Positions 51,228-60,371 of a DNA stretch of 64,000 bases are shown here, in pieces. Source of the DNA: Firmicutes bacterium HGW-Firmicutes-9. Its GTDB lineage: Bacteria > Bacillota > Clostridia > Christensenellales > CAG-138. How positions within the stretch are numbered: position 1 is the first letter of the stretch; every line of letters starts with the position of its first letter. The notes under the pieces are model-generated. The model did no database searches, had not been told where the DNA came from, and saw only the letters and a program-made list of their open reading frames with translations. The DNA lies in NCBI GenBank assembly GCA_002841395.1, contig PGZM01000009.1:62001-126000 (forward strand). The letters run 5' to 3'. The position numbers were made by a program, and so were the translations under genes.

Positions 51228-52238
51228 ATGGAAAAAATCAATCCCGTTCTCGTTCCGAAAAGGAAGCTGTTTGACGGTTCTTTCATGCCTGCGATCGGCA
51301 TGGGCACGTTCGGGTCCGACCGGTTTACCGCAGAGCAGGTCAGCGCCGCAGTCGCAGGAGCGATCGAGGTCGGCTACCGCATGTTCGATTGCGCGGCGGT
51401 CTATGGCAATGAAGACCTGATTGGCAAGGTGTTTCAGGCGGCTTTTGATAAAGGCACCGTCAAGCGCGAGGAGCTCTTCATCACCACGAAGGTTTGGAAC
51501 AACATGCATGGCCAGGGTGATGTGCTGCTCTCCTGCGCGAAGAGCCTTCGGGATCTTCGGTTGAATTATATCGATTTGTTCTTTGTGCACTGGCCATTTG
51601 CCAACTATCATGCGCCGGGATGCGACGGAGACGCGCGTAATCCCGATAGCACGCCGTTTTCCGTGGATGCGTTCATGGCGACATGGCGTCAGTGCGAGCG
51701 GCTCGTCGATATGGGGCTTGTGAAGTACATCGGCATGTCCAGCATGACGATTCCGAAGCTGGAGGCGGTTCTGCCGCTTTGCCGGATCAAGCCCGCCGCC
51801 ATCGAGATGGAGCTGCATCCGAGCTTCCAGCAGCAAGAGCTGTTTGATTACATTCTTGCGCACGATATTCAACCCATCGGCTTCTGCCCGATCGGCTCGC
51901 CGACGCGCCCGGATCGCGACAAGACGCCCGACGACGTGGTAGACATCCAGATGCCGGAAGTGGTCGAGATTGCCAAAGCGCACGGCGTACACCCGGCGGT
52001 GATCTGCATCAAGTGGGCGGTTCAGCGCGGACAGACGCCGATTCCGTTCTCCGTGTATGAAAACGAGTACACCAGCAATATCAAGTGCGTGACGGAAGAT
52101 CCGCTTACGGAAGCCGAAATGGAGTCGATCCGCCTCGCGGATAAGAACTGCCGCCTCATCAAAGGACAGGTGTTCCTCTGGCCGGGCGCAAACGATTGGC
52201 ACGACCTCTGGGACGAGGATGGAACGATCACAAAATAA
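51228..52238 (+). CDS. Aldo/keto reductase
   Basis: 336 residues. Tetrad: RMFDCAAVYGNE (Asp, Tyr), ITTKVWNN (Lys), FFVHWPF (His). GMSSMTIPKLEA and FCPIGSPTRPDRD follow the normal barrel order. GCAGGAGG lies before ATG. Within a polyol or sugar operon it probably interconverts an aldose and its alditol, upstream of the GatD-like step (inference). Confidence 0.92.
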   Translation: MEKINPVLVPKRKLFDGSFMPAIGMGTFGSDRFTAEQVSAAVAGAIEVGYRMFDCAAVYGNEDLIGKVFQAAFDKGTVKREELFITTKVWNNMHGQGDVLLSCAKSLRDLRLNYIDLFFVHWPFANYHAPGCDGDARNPDSTPFSVDAFMATWRQCERLVDMGLVKYIGMSSMTIPKLEAVLPLCRIKPAAIEMELHPSFQQQELFDYILAHDIQPIGFCPIGSPTRPDRDKTPDDVVDIQMPEVVEIAKAHGVHPAVICIKWAVQRGQTPIPFSVYENEYTSNIKCVTEDPLTEAEMESIRLADKNCRLIKGQVFLWPGANDWHDLWDEDGTITK

Positions 52239-52280
52239 CGGTTGCGAAAAAACGCAAGAACGGACGATGTGCGATCGACT

Positions 52281-53555
52281 ATGGATGTAAAACAGTACTT
52301 TATTGATCTTGTCCAGCGGCAGAAGTCCGGCTATGACGACGGCATTTGCAGCATTTGCAGCGCAAATGCGTTCGTCATCGAAGCCGCGATGGAGTTCGGA
52401 TTAAAAAACAACTGTCCGGTGCTGATTGAAGCTACGGCGAATCAGGTGAACCAGTTTGGCGGATACACCGGCATGCAGCCCGCGGACTTCACGGCCTATG
52501 TGCAGTCTCTTGCGCAAAAGATCGGCTTTCCGCAGGAGCAGTTGATTCTGGGCGGAGACCATCTCGGACCTCTGACCTGGAGCAACGAACCGGAAGCGGA
52601 AGCAATGGCGAAGGCCGAAGTGCTCATCGAAGCATTCGTCAAAGCCGGATTTCGCAAGATTCACCTCGACACCAGCATGCGCCTCAAGGACGACCCGCAG
52701 GATCAGCCGTTGTCAGACGAAACCATCGCGCGCAGAGCGGCGCGGCTTTGCGCCGTCGCCGAGCGTGCGGCAAAGCCCGGCGAGGAGCCGGTTTATGTGG
52801 TTGGCAGTGAGGTACCGATTCCCGGCGGCGCAACCGAAAACGAAGATGCGCTCGCCGTCACTCCGCCTGAGAACTTGGACGCGACGCTTGCAGCATTTCG
52901 CGCGGCATTTCATGCGCAAGGGCTTGACGAGGCATTCACGCGGGTGATTGCGGTCGTCGTCCAGCCGGGCGTAGAGTTTGCGGATAATACGATCATCATC
53001 TACGATCCTGCAAAGGCAAAGCAGCTGACCGATCACGCCAGGTCGCTCCCGTTTGTCCTCGAAGGGCACTCGACGGACTATCAGCCGACGAGCGCGTTGC
53101 ATATGATGCGCAAGGACGGCATCGCGATCTTAAAAGTCGGCCCCGCGCTGACGTTTGCCCTGCGGGAAGCGCTCTTTGCGCTGGAAAGCATGGAGAAAGA
53201 CCTTTATGCGTATTCTCCCGCAGGCGGATATTCCCGCTTTTCAGATGTGCTGGAACAAAAGCTGATGCAGGAACCAAAATACTGGGAGCGCTACTATCAC
53301 GGAACGGAGGGCGATCTCGCGTTCGCGCGCAGATACAGCCTCTCCGACCGCAGCCGGTATTATCTGGAGGATCAAATTGTCAAGCAAGCGATGCGGCGGC
53401 TGATTGAAAACGTCAACGCAAAGCCGCTACCGTTCGGGCTGACGAGCCAGTATTTTCCCGCGCAGAAGGAAGCGATACTGGAGAAAAACGGAAGCGTAAA
53501 CGCGGAATGGCTCATCAAAGAGCGCATTCGCGACGTAATCAAAACTTATTATTAA
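52281..53555 (+). CDS. gatZ: D-tagatose-bisphosphate aldolase non-catalytic subunit GatZ/KbaZ
   Basis: 424 residues from ATG 52281. The typical opening GICSICSANAFVIEAAM, IEATANQVNQFGGYTGM, GGDHLGP and VLEGHSTDYQ place it firmly in GatZ/KbaZ. A TTG start at 52242 would add 13 residues not normal for the family; neither has a strong ribosome binding site. GatZ stabilises the class II aldolase GatY, encoded 1 kb downstream. Confidence 0.92.
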   Translation: MDVKQYFIDLVQRQKSGYDDGICSICSANAFVIEAAMEFGLKNNCPVLIEATANQVNQFGGYTGMQPADFTAYVQSLAQKIGFPQEQLILGGDHLGPLTWSNEPEAEAMAKAEVLIEAFVKAGFRKIHLDTSMRLKDDPQDQPLSDETIARRAARLCAVAERAAKPGEEPVYVVGSEVPIPGGATENEDALAVTPPENLDATLAAFRAAFHAQGLDEAFTRVIAVVVQPGVEFADNTIIIYDPAKAKQLTDHARSLPFVLEGHSTDYQPTSALHMMRKDGIAILKVGPALTFALREALFALESMEKDLYAYSPAGGYSRFSDVLEQKLMQEPKYWERYYHGTEGDLAFARRYSLSDRSRYYLEDQIVKQAMRRLIENVNAKPLPFGLTSQYFPAQKEAILEKNGSVNAEWLIKERIRDVIKTYY

Positions 53556-53587
53556 CCAGCCAAAAAGCGCGGAAAGGAGAGCAGCGT

Positions 53588-54562
53588 TTGCCAACGATTC
53601 GGGATCTATCAGAATATACGGGCCTTGCCTTTGGCACGGTATCGAAATATCTCAACGGCGGCAACGTACGCCCTGAAAACCGCGCAATGTTGGACGAGGC
53701 AGTTTCCAAACTGCACTATCGCATGAATTTTGCCGCGCGCACACTCAAACGCCAGTGTTCCAACACCATTGGCGTGGTTGTGCCCGCGGCTTCCCTCGCA
53801 GGAATGGGCGGCACGCTGACCGCGCTGGATCGAACGCTGTTTCTCAACGGCTATTCGATGCTGCTTTGCGCATATGCGGATGATGCGCCGGAGCGGGAGA
53901 AGATCAAACTCCTCAGCGGAAACACAGACGGCATCGTCGTGCTGCCAAGCAAGATCAGCGCGGAGGAATTAACGCTGCTTTGCGAAGGCATGCCTGTTGT
54001 TGCGCTCGACTGCGTATTTCCGGGGACTGCGATCGACAGCGTGCTGACGGACTATCTGGGAGCTGCATATCAGGCGGTGGAATATTTTTTCTCGCACCAG
54101 CACCGAAGAATCGGAGCGATCTGGGGCGGACAGAATGCATACGCCGTCTCGGAGCTCAAAACCGGATTTATGCGCGCTTTCAAAGACTATCAACAGACAC
54201 CATGCGAATCGTTGTTGTTGGAGGGCGAGTGCAACTTTGCAGCGGGGTATGAGCTGTTTTTGCGATTATACGAGGAAACTGACAGACCGACAGCAGTTCT
54301 TGTCTCGGACGCAATGATGTCGATGGGCGCAGAAACAGCCGCGCGGGACAAAGGACTGCGGTTGATGCAGGACGTGGACATCGTTGGATTCGGCGATCAG
54401 GGTATGTATCGAATTCCCGGGCGACAGACGCCGATACTGGAGATATCGGGTGAAACGGTCGGGACAACAGCCGCGGAGCTCATACTGGAGCGTCTCAACG
54501 GCGGCGCAGAGGCGAAAGCTTCGGTGCGGCGCATCAAGGCGGAGCTTCGGCACGTCGATTGA
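53588..54562 (+). CDS. LacI-family transcriptional regulator
   Basis: 324 residues if started at TTG 53588, which follows AAGGAGAG by seven bases and begins at the expected LPTIRDLSEYTGLAFGTVSKYL helix-turn-helix; the frame is open upstream but overlaps GatZ. The sensor domain (IGVVVPAAS, DGIVVLPS, VDIVGFGDQGMY) is LacI-type. It sits between the two aldolase subunit genes, so it is probably the local regulator of the sugar operon. Operator not identified. Confidence 0.88.
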   Translation: MPTIRDLSEYTGLAFGTVSKYLNGGNVRPENRAMLDEAVSKLHYRMNFAARTLKRQCSNTIGVVVPAASLAGMGGTLTALDRTLFLNGYSMLLCAYADDAPEREKIKLLSGNTDGIVVLPSKISAEELTLLCEGMPVVALDCVFPGTAIDSVLTDYLGAAYQAVEYFFSHQHRRIGAIWGGQNAYAVSELKTGFMRAFKDYQQTPCESLLLEGECNFAAGYELFLRLYEETDRPTAVLVSDAMMSMGAETAARDKGLRLMQDVDIVGFGDQGMYRIPGRQTPILEISGETVGTTAAELILERLNGGAEAKASVRRIKAELRHVD

Positions 54563-54589
54563 GAAAGCGTGTATGAAAAGAGGCGTAAC

Positions 54590-55444
54590 ATGGCACTCGC
54601 GAGTACAAATGAAATGCTGAAAAAAGCGCAGATCGATGGGTACGCCGTCGGCGCGTTTAACACCGAAAACATGGAGATCATGCAGGCGGTGTTTGAGGCG
54701 GCGCAGGAAACACAATCCCCGTTCATCCTGCAAACTACGCCGTCTATGCTGAAATACGCGACGCCGGAGACATTCTATGGTTTGGCGCGCGGTTTATCGC
54801 TCACTTACGATGTTCCGGTTGCGCTGCATCTGGATCACGGGGATTCCTTCGCGACCGCAGAGCGCTGCCTGCGCGCGGGCTATACGTCCGTCATGATTGA
54901 CGGGTCAAAGCTGAGTTTCGAAGAAAATATTGCGCTGACGAAGAGCGTGGTGGAGCTGTGTACACCTAGCGGCATACCTGTCGAGGCCGAGCTTGGAAAG
55001 GTTGGCGGCAAAGAGGACGAAACACAGGTCGACGATCCCGGATATACCGACCCCGCGGAAGCGGTGGAGTTTTGCGCCCGAACCGGGATTTCATCACTGG
55101 CGGTTGCAATCGGCACAGCGCACGGGTTCTACAAAGGCAAGCCGCAGCTTGATCTTGTGCGGCTAGCGATCATTCGCGAGAAAGTGAGCATTCCGCTCGT
55201 GTTGCACGGTGCATCGGGGCTGACAGACGAGGACATTCAAAACAGCGTGCAGCGCGGCATCTGCAAGGTTAATTTTGCGACGGAGTTGAGAAACGCATAT
55301 ACGATCGCGGTAAAAGAAACCCTCGAAAACGACCCGGGTCTATATGACCCAAAGGTGTTTGGAAAAGCGGGTCGCGCGGCGGTCAAGCAGCTCGTGATGC
55401 AGCGAATGATCGTATGCGGTTCGGCGGGGAAAGCACGCGCTTAG
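54590..55444 (+). CDS. gatY: Class II tagatose/fructose-bisphosphate aldolase, GatY/KbaY type
   Basis: 284 residues from ATG 54590, equal to E. coli GatY. Zinc and catalytic residues are in ALHLDHGDS (H80, D82, H83), AIGTAHGFYKG and LVLHGASG; NFATELR closes the phosphate site. GAGG precedes the ATG. A GTG 21 bases upstream is less likely. With GatZ it should cleave D-tagatose-1,6-bisphosphate to glyceraldehyde-3-phosphate and dihydroxyacetone phosphate. A 6-phosphofructokinase-type second kinase is not in the window. Confidence 0.92.
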   Translation: MALASTNEMLKKAQIDGYAVGAFNTENMEIMQAVFEAAQETQSPFILQTTPSMLKYATPETFYGLARGLSLTYDVPVALHLDHGDSFATAERCLRAGYTSVMIDGSKLSFEENIALTKSVVELCTPSGIPVEAELGKVGGKEDETQVDDPGYTDPAEAVEFCARTGISSLAVAIGTAHGFYKGKPQLDLVRLAIIREKVSIPLVLHGASGLTDEDIQNSVQRGICKVNFATELRNAYTIAVKETLENDPGLYDPKVFGKAGRAAVKQLVMQRMIVCGSAGKARA

Positions 55445-55454
55445 CTCGCAACTT

Positions 55455-56447
55455 ATGGAGAATAAAGCTCAAAAAACCGGATCTGTTCAGTGGCTGATAC
55501 AGCGGCTAAAAGCGATTCCCGCGGGAATGATGCTTTTGCCGCTGTTGTTCGGTTCGCTGCTGCATACGTTTATTCCGCAACTGCTGGAGATTGGTTCCTA
55601 TACGACGGCGCTGTTTTCCTCTGCGGGAGCCGCAACGCTGATGGCACTGCAGCTATTCTGCATCGGAACACAGATTCGCCTCAAGCAGGTTTCCGGGATA
55701 CTCAAGCGCGGAGGAGTGTTACTGATTGCGCGCGGAATTGCGGGTATTCTGGTGGCGGTTTTATTCCAAACGATTGCGCAGGATGGCTTCCTTGCTGGAA
55801 TCAGTGTGCTCGCAGCCGTTGCAGCCGTTTCCAATACAAACGGCAGCATCTTTATCGCCACCACATCAATGCTGGGCGATGAGCAGGCCGCAGCAACCGC
55901 TCCCATACTGGCGCTTTCAAACGGGCCGATGCTGACGGCATTGATCCTTGGCGCAAGCGGCGCGGCCAATTTTAGCTGGATTTTATTCCTAGCGCTCGTG
56001 CTGCCCATGCTCCTGGGGGTTCTGATCGGCAATCTTAGCAAGCGTGCTGCGCAGATGTTTGCGCCAGGGGTTGCGCTAACGTTGCCCTTCATCGGCTTTG
56101 CGCTCGGAGCGGGCATCGATCTAAGACAGCTTTATTTGGGCGGAACTTCCGGATTGCTTTTAGCTTGTATGGCACTGCTGCTTGGCGGCGCGATCGCGTA
56201 TGCGATGGATCGCCTGTTCAACCGGGGAGGCGGAGCCGCAGGAATCGCCGCAAGTGCAACCGGTGCGAACGCGATTGCCGTACCGGCTGCGATTGCGTTG
56301 ACAAATCCCGCATGGGCGCCATATTCCGCCGCAGCAACCGCGCAGATCAGCGTGGCGGTGATACTTGGGGCGATCTTTGTTCCGCTGGTTGCCGGATGGA
56401 TTGAGAAGACAAATAAAAAGAAGACTGAGGTTGGGTTTGACAAATAG
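55455..56447 (+). CDS. kdgT: 2-keto-3-deoxygluconate permease family transporter (KdgT-like)
   Basis: 330 residues with about ten membrane segments. The family pattern is KAIPAGMMLLPLLFGSLLHTF (part), LFCIGTQIRLK, AAVSNTNGSIF and GFALGAGIDLRQL. It starts ten bases after gatY and is the last gene before a strong terminator. KdgT imports 2-keto-3-deoxygluconate by proton symport; no KDG kinase or aldolase is nearby, so the substrate here may differ. Confidence 0.87.
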   Translation: MENKAQKTGSVQWLIQRLKAIPAGMMLLPLLFGSLLHTFIPQLLEIGSYTTALFSSAGAATLMALQLFCIGTQIRLKQVSGILKRGGVLLIARGIAGILVAVLFQTIAQDGFLAGISVLAAVAAVSNTNGSIFIATTSMLGDEQAAATAPILALSNGPMLTALILGASGAANFSWILFLALVLPMLLGVLIGNLSKRAAQMFAPGVALTLPFIGFALGAGIDLRQLYLGGTSGLLLACMALLLGGAIAYAMDRLFNRGGGAAGIAASATGANAIAVPAAIALTNPAWAPYSAAATAQISVAVILGAIFVPLVAGWIEKTNKKKTEVGFDK

Positions 56448-56493
56448 AACCGTAAAAGAACCACCTGCGGCTTCTCGCCCGCAAACACAGCGC

Positions 56494-56530
56494 AAAAACA
56501 AGAGCCCATCGATGATGGGCTCTTGTTTTT
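56494..56530 (+). terminator. Strong terminator of the sugar/polyol operon
   Basis: A 17-bp perfect stem (AAAAACAAGAGCCCATC with its complement) around a 3-base loop, ending in TTTTT. Symmetrical A/T ends allow action in both directions. Confidence 0.9.
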
Positions 56531-56658
56531 GTTATCCCCTCACGAAGTGATACAATCGCGCGATTCATGAAGGCGTGTATTAAACGAAGGGAGCGGCTGC
56601 GTACTTAGCGCGATTCGAATGAAATGGGTGCAGCGCGACTAATCATTTAACTGCTCTA

Positions 56659-56687
56659 TTCAAATCAAAAATTCAGAGTGTTATAAA
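56659..56687 (+). promoter_or_regulatory. Possible upstream promoter of the transketolase operon
   Basis: TTCAAA and TATAAA separated by 17 bases, about 250 bases before the transketolase start. Confidence 0.4.
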
Positions 56688-56736
56688 GCCAGACCAAATG
56701 AAACATGTCTTACGAGCAGAATTATATGAGCAAAAC

Positions 56737-56793
56737 GTTGTATCATACGCAATGTTGTCAGGAAATGTCTCTCGCTGTTGCACAATACGCAAC
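56737..56793. repeat. Two repeated operator-like elements
   Basis: GTTGTATCATACGCAAT (56737-56753) and GTTGCACAATACGCAAC (56777-56793) share 13 of 17 positions. Their starts are 40 bases apart, close to four helical turns. The second is an inverted repeat with GTTGC/GCAAC arms. They lie upstream of the promoter at 56812 and may bind the IclR regulator encoded in the same operon (inference). The rest of the 490-base gap between kdgT and the transketolase gene holds the terminator and two promoters. Confidence 0.45.
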
Positions 56794-56811
56794 AAAGCAG
56801 CAAATAGTGCA

Positions 56812-56840
56812 TTGATTCGCTGATTCTACGTCGATAGAAT
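56812..56840 (+). promoter_or_regulatory. Probable promoter of the transketolase operon
   Basis: TTGATT and TAGAAT separated by 17 bases, about 100 bases before the first ATG. Confidence 0.55.
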
Positions 56841-56939
56841 AAAGACAAGAAAACACATCACAAAGTCAAATATCAAAAAGACACTGCGATTAAGAATCAA
56901 TGTTGAAGAGACGTAGAAGCAATAGGAGGCGGCAAGAGA

Positions 56940-57791
56940 ATGAACGAATTCGACATGTTGACGCGGTTTAGCGCGGACATCCGCATTCAAACAATTCGCG
57001 CACTGCAACATGCCGGATTTGGACATATCGGTGGCAGCATGTCGATTGCGGATGTGCTGGCCGTACTTTACGGCACAGAAATGCGCATCCGACCGACCGA
57101 ACCGGATTGGCCGGAGAGGGACTATATGGTGCTTGGCAAAGGTCACTGTGGTCCGGCACTTTATGCCGCGCTCGCGCTAAAAGGATATTTTCCCCTTGAC
57201 TGGCTCGAAACAGTGAACCGCCCGGGAACCAGACTGCCGAGTCATTGTGATCGGCTGAAAACGCCCGGCATCGATATGACGACCGGCTCACTCGGTCAGG
57301 GGCTCTCCGCCGCCGCAGGCATCGCGCTTGGACTACGGCTTGAAGGGCTTGATTCCCGCGTGTTCTGCATCATAGGTGACGGAGAATTGGAAGAAGGACA
57401 GGTTTGGGAGACGGCAACAGCCGCAGAGCATTTGAAGCTGAATCGGCTGATCGCGTTTGTGGATGAAAACAAAAGACAGCTCGATGGAGATGTACAGGCT
57501 GTCTGCGGTGGGGACTTGGATGAAAAATTCCGCTCGTTCGGTTGGCATGTTTCGCGGGTTTGCGGCTGGGATATTTCCGCGATCCAACGGGAGATTCGCG
57601 AAGCTTCGGAGCAGCGAGAAGCACCGAGCGTCATTGTGCTCGATACGGTCAAGGGCATCGGATGCAGCTTTGCCGAGCGGGAACGTATGAATCACTATAT
57701 GGTTGTCACCAAAGAGCTGGCAGATGAAGCTGTCGATGAGATTGAGCGGCGGCTTGCGGCGGGAACATATCCCGTTGGGGAGGACGCATGA
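56940..57791 (+). CDS. Transketolase, N-terminal (ThDP-binding) subunit
   Basis: 283 residues. HIGGSMSIADVLAVLYG, LGKGHCGPALYAAL, TGSLGQGLSAAAGIALG and the ThDP motif GDGELEEGQVWE with its closing asparagine (FVDENKRQLDG) identify the split N-terminal half. AGGAGG precedes ATG. The stop overlaps the C-terminal subunit start (ATGA). Split transketolases often act in dedicated sugar pathways rather than the main pentose route. Confidence 0.94.
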   Translation: MNEFDMLTRFSADIRIQTIRALQHAGFGHIGGSMSIADVLAVLYGTEMRIRPTEPDWPERDYMVLGKGHCGPALYAALALKGYFPLDWLETVNRPGTRLPSHCDRLKTPGIDMTTGSLGQGLSAAAGIALGLRLEGLDSRVFCIIGDGELEEGQVWETATAAEHLKLNRLIAFVDENKRQLDGDVQAVCGGDLDEKFRSFGWHVSRVCGWDISAIQREIREASEQREAPSVIVLDTVKGIGCSFAERERMNHYMVVTKELADEAVDEIERRLAAGTYPVGEDA

Positions 57792-58762
57792 AGAACAAAC
57801 TGTTTACGGCGCTGCCTGACGAAAAGGATATGCGTGATGCATACTGCGACGCGTTGATTGCAGCCGGAGAGAAAAACGCGCGCATACTCGCCATTGACTG
57901 TGATCTTTCGGCATCCATGGGGACAGGCAGGTTTCGTGCGCGATTCCCTGAGCGCTCGTTCAACCTGGGAATTATGGAAGCAAACGCGTGCTCTATGGCT
58001 GCGGGGCTTTCCGTTACAGGATTCGTGCCGTTTGTGCATTCGTTTGCAGTGTTCACCTCCCGGCGTATGGCGGACCAGATATTCCTCAGCTGCGCATATG
58101 CGGGGTTGAATGTCAAACTGATTGGCGGCGATGCGGGTGTAAGCGCTGCGACCAACGGCGGCACACATATGGCGTTTGAGGACTTTGGCGTTCTACGCAG
58201 CATTGTAGGCGTGCGTCTCTTTGAGCCTGCGGACAATGTTGCGATGCGCGCGCTGATTCCGAAAATTGCGGACGAATGCAGCGTGGATTACATCCGAATG
58301 CCACGTAGAAGCGTGGTGAAAATATACGACGAAGGGGAGTCGTTCGTCCCAGGAGAAGCAAAACTCCTGCGTGAAGGCGAAGATGTGACGCTCATCGCTT
58401 CCGGTGTTTTAGTGTCGGAGGCATTGCTTGCGGCAGACTTACTTGCCGCCGAAGGAATCGAAGCCCGTGTGTTGGATTGCTTTACGATTCAACCGCTGGA
58501 TATTGCCCGCGTGGTTGAAAGCGCAGAAAAGACAGGATGCGTGGTCACCGCCGAAAACCACAACGTCATTGGTGGACTTGGCAGCGCGGTAGCGGAGGCA
58601 CTGGGCGAGCACATGCCGGTGCCGATGGAACGCATCGGCGTACGAAACTCGTTTGGCGAAGTAGGGTCTCAGGCATACCTGATGGATCACTTTGGCCTTC
58701 GTGCAAAGGATATCTGTTCTGCTGCGCATCGCGTGATCAAGCGAAAACAGGCAATGCAATAA
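57788..58762 (+). CDS. Transketolase, C-terminal subunit
   Basis: 324 residues. The pyrimidine-binding half has DCDLSASMGTGRF, FNLGIMEANACSMAAGLS with the ThDP-activating glutamate, and PFVHSFAVFTSRR; the C-terminal domain has VLDCFTIQPLD and VTAENHNVIGGLGSAV. Translationally coupled to the N-terminal half by a four-base overlap. Confidence 0.94.
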   Translation: MKNKLFTALPDEKDMRDAYCDALIAAGEKNARILAIDCDLSASMGTGRFRARFPERSFNLGIMEANACSMAAGLSVTGFVPFVHSFAVFTSRRMADQIFLSCAYAGLNVKLIGGDAGVSAATNGGTHMAFEDFGVLRSIVGVRLFEPADNVAMRALIPKIADECSVDYIRMPRRSVVKIYDEGESFVPGEAKLLREGEDVTLIASGVLVSEALLAADLLAAEGIEARVLDCFTIQPLDIARVVESAEKTGCVVTAENHNVIGGLGSAVAEALGEHMPVPMERIGVRNSFGEVGSQAYLMDHFGLRAKDICSAAHRVIKRKQAMQ

Positions 58763-58811
58763 TTTTCATCGGAACTTATTGCGTCGATAAATATGTGGAG
58801 GGAAGAAAGAA

Positions 58812-60320
58812 ATGAGCATCGAACGGTTAAAGCCATTTATCAACGGAGCGTTTACAGAGAGTAAAACAGCGAAATACATGCCGGTGTATGACCCGAGCAC
58901 AGGCGAAGTCATTGCCGAAACACCTTGCTGTACGGCGGACGAGGTTGCCGTTGCGGTTGCAGCCGCAAAAACTGCGTTTCCCTCCTGGTCGGAAACCCCG
59001 TGCGCTAAGCGCGTAGAGGTGCTCTATCGCTTTCGCGAGTTACTGATGCGAGACCTGGACGAGCTGACACATGTCCTCTGCCGTGAACACGGAAAGACCT
59101 GGGACGAGGCGCGCGGCGATCTGCTCAAGGTCAAGGAACCGGTTGAGATCGCTCTTGGCGCGCCGTCTCTGATGATGGGCGAATCGCTCATGAATGTGAC
59201 GCCGGGCTTCGATACAACTCTTTATCGCGAACCGCTTGGCGTATTCGTCGGCATTGCGCCGTTTAACTTCCCTGCGATGATTCCGATGGGTTGGATGATG
59301 CCGATGTGTATTGCAACAGGCAATACGCTCGTGCTGAAGTCCGCAAGCATGACGCCGATGACCTCGCTGCGGCTTGCAGCGCTGCTCAAAGAGGCCGGTT
59401 TGCCGGACGGGGTGGTCAATATCGTCACCTGCTCGCGCAACGAAGCGGAGCTGTTGCTGTCGCATCCCGATGTCGCGGGAATCACGTTTGTCGGTTCTAC
59501 TTCGGTTGGCTTGCATATCTACGCAACTGCAGCGGCCAACGGAAAGCGAGTCAGCTGTCTGTGCGAGGCGAAGAATCACGCGCTGGTGCTGGAAGACGCG
59601 CCAATAGAGCGCACAGCCGCCGGTATTCTAAACTCCGCTTTCGGTTGCGCCGGAGAGCGATGCATGGCGCTGCCGGTGGTGGTTGCTCAGGAGAGCATTG
59701 CCGATGCGCTTGTTGCCGAAATGCTTCGACAAATCAAAACAAAGAAAATTGGACCGGCGTATGATAAGACAACGGAACTTGGCCCGCTCGTAACGGCGGA
59801 ACAACGAAACAATGTGCTTTCTTGGATTGAAACCGGAATCCGCGAAGGAGCCGAACTTGTACTGGATGGAAGAAATACGGTTGTTGACGGATATGAGAAC
59901 GGGTTTTATCTGGGACATACAATCTTTGACCATGTAACGCAGGACATGCAGATCGGAGCAAGCGAAATTTTCGGGCCGGTACTCTGCATCAAGCGCGTGA
60001 AGGACTTTGAAGAAGGCCTTGCACTGATGAATGAAAATGAGTTTGCCAACGGGTCGGTCATATTCACGCAAAGCGGATATTACGCAAGAGAATTTGCCAA
60101 GAGAACGCACGGGGGTATGGTCGGCGTGAATGTCGGCATTCCCGTACCCGCCGGTATGTTCCCGTTTTCGGGACACAAGCGCTCATTCTTTGGCGATCTG
60201 CATGTGCTCGGCAAAGACGGACTACGTTTCTACACGGAGTCCAAGACGGTCACAACGCGCTGGTTTGATGAAGACGAACGCAAGCGCTCTCATGTCGGAA
60301 CATGGGACGGCGCGATGTAA
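58812..60320 (+). CDS. mmsA: CoA-acylating methylmalonate-/malonate-semialdehyde dehydrogenase
   Basis: 502 residues of the MmsA/IolA branch of aldehyde dehydrogenases. APFNFPAMIPMGWMMPMCIATGN, GITFVGSTSVGLHIY, the catalytic cysteine in FGCAGERCMALP near residue 287, and FPFSGHKRSFFGDLHVLGKDG are diagnostic. Family members form acyl-CoA and release CO2 when oxidising malonate semialdehyde-type substrates. GGGAAGAAAGAA precedes ATG. In this operon it probably finishes a carbohydrate or cyclitol pathway. Confidence 0.93.
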   Translation: MSIERLKPFINGAFTESKTAKYMPVYDPSTGEVIAETPCCTADEVAVAVAAAKTAFPSWSETPCAKRVEVLYRFRELLMRDLDELTHVLCREHGKTWDEARGDLLKVKEPVEIALGAPSLMMGESLMNVTPGFDTTLYREPLGVFVGIAPFNFPAMIPMGWMMPMCIATGNTLVLKSASMTPMTSLRLAALLKEAGLPDGVVNIVTCSRNEAELLLSHPDVAGITFVGSTSVGLHIYATAAANGKRVSCLCEAKNHALVLEDAPIERTAAGILNSAFGCAGERCMALPVVVAQESIADALVAEMLRQIKTKKIGPAYDKTTELGPLVTAEQRNNVLSWIETGIREGAELVLDGRNTVVDGYENGFYLGHTIFDHVTQDMQIGASEIFGPVLCIKRVKDFEEGLALMNENEFANGSVIFTQSGYYAREFAKRTHGGMVGVNVGIPVPAGMFPFSGHKRSFFGDLHVLGKDGLRFYTESKTVTTRWFDEDERKRSHVGTWDGAM

Positions 60321-60371
60321 GGCGCAGTAAAAACAGCAACGCATTTGAATGACAGGTGGAGGCGAATCGAA

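Noticed and set aside
50094..52202. Open frame of 702 codons on the minus strand
   Set aside because: It lies fully opposite the GatD-like and aldo/keto reductase genes, has a His/Arg-rich composition typical of antisense shadow in GC-rich DNA, and matches no family.
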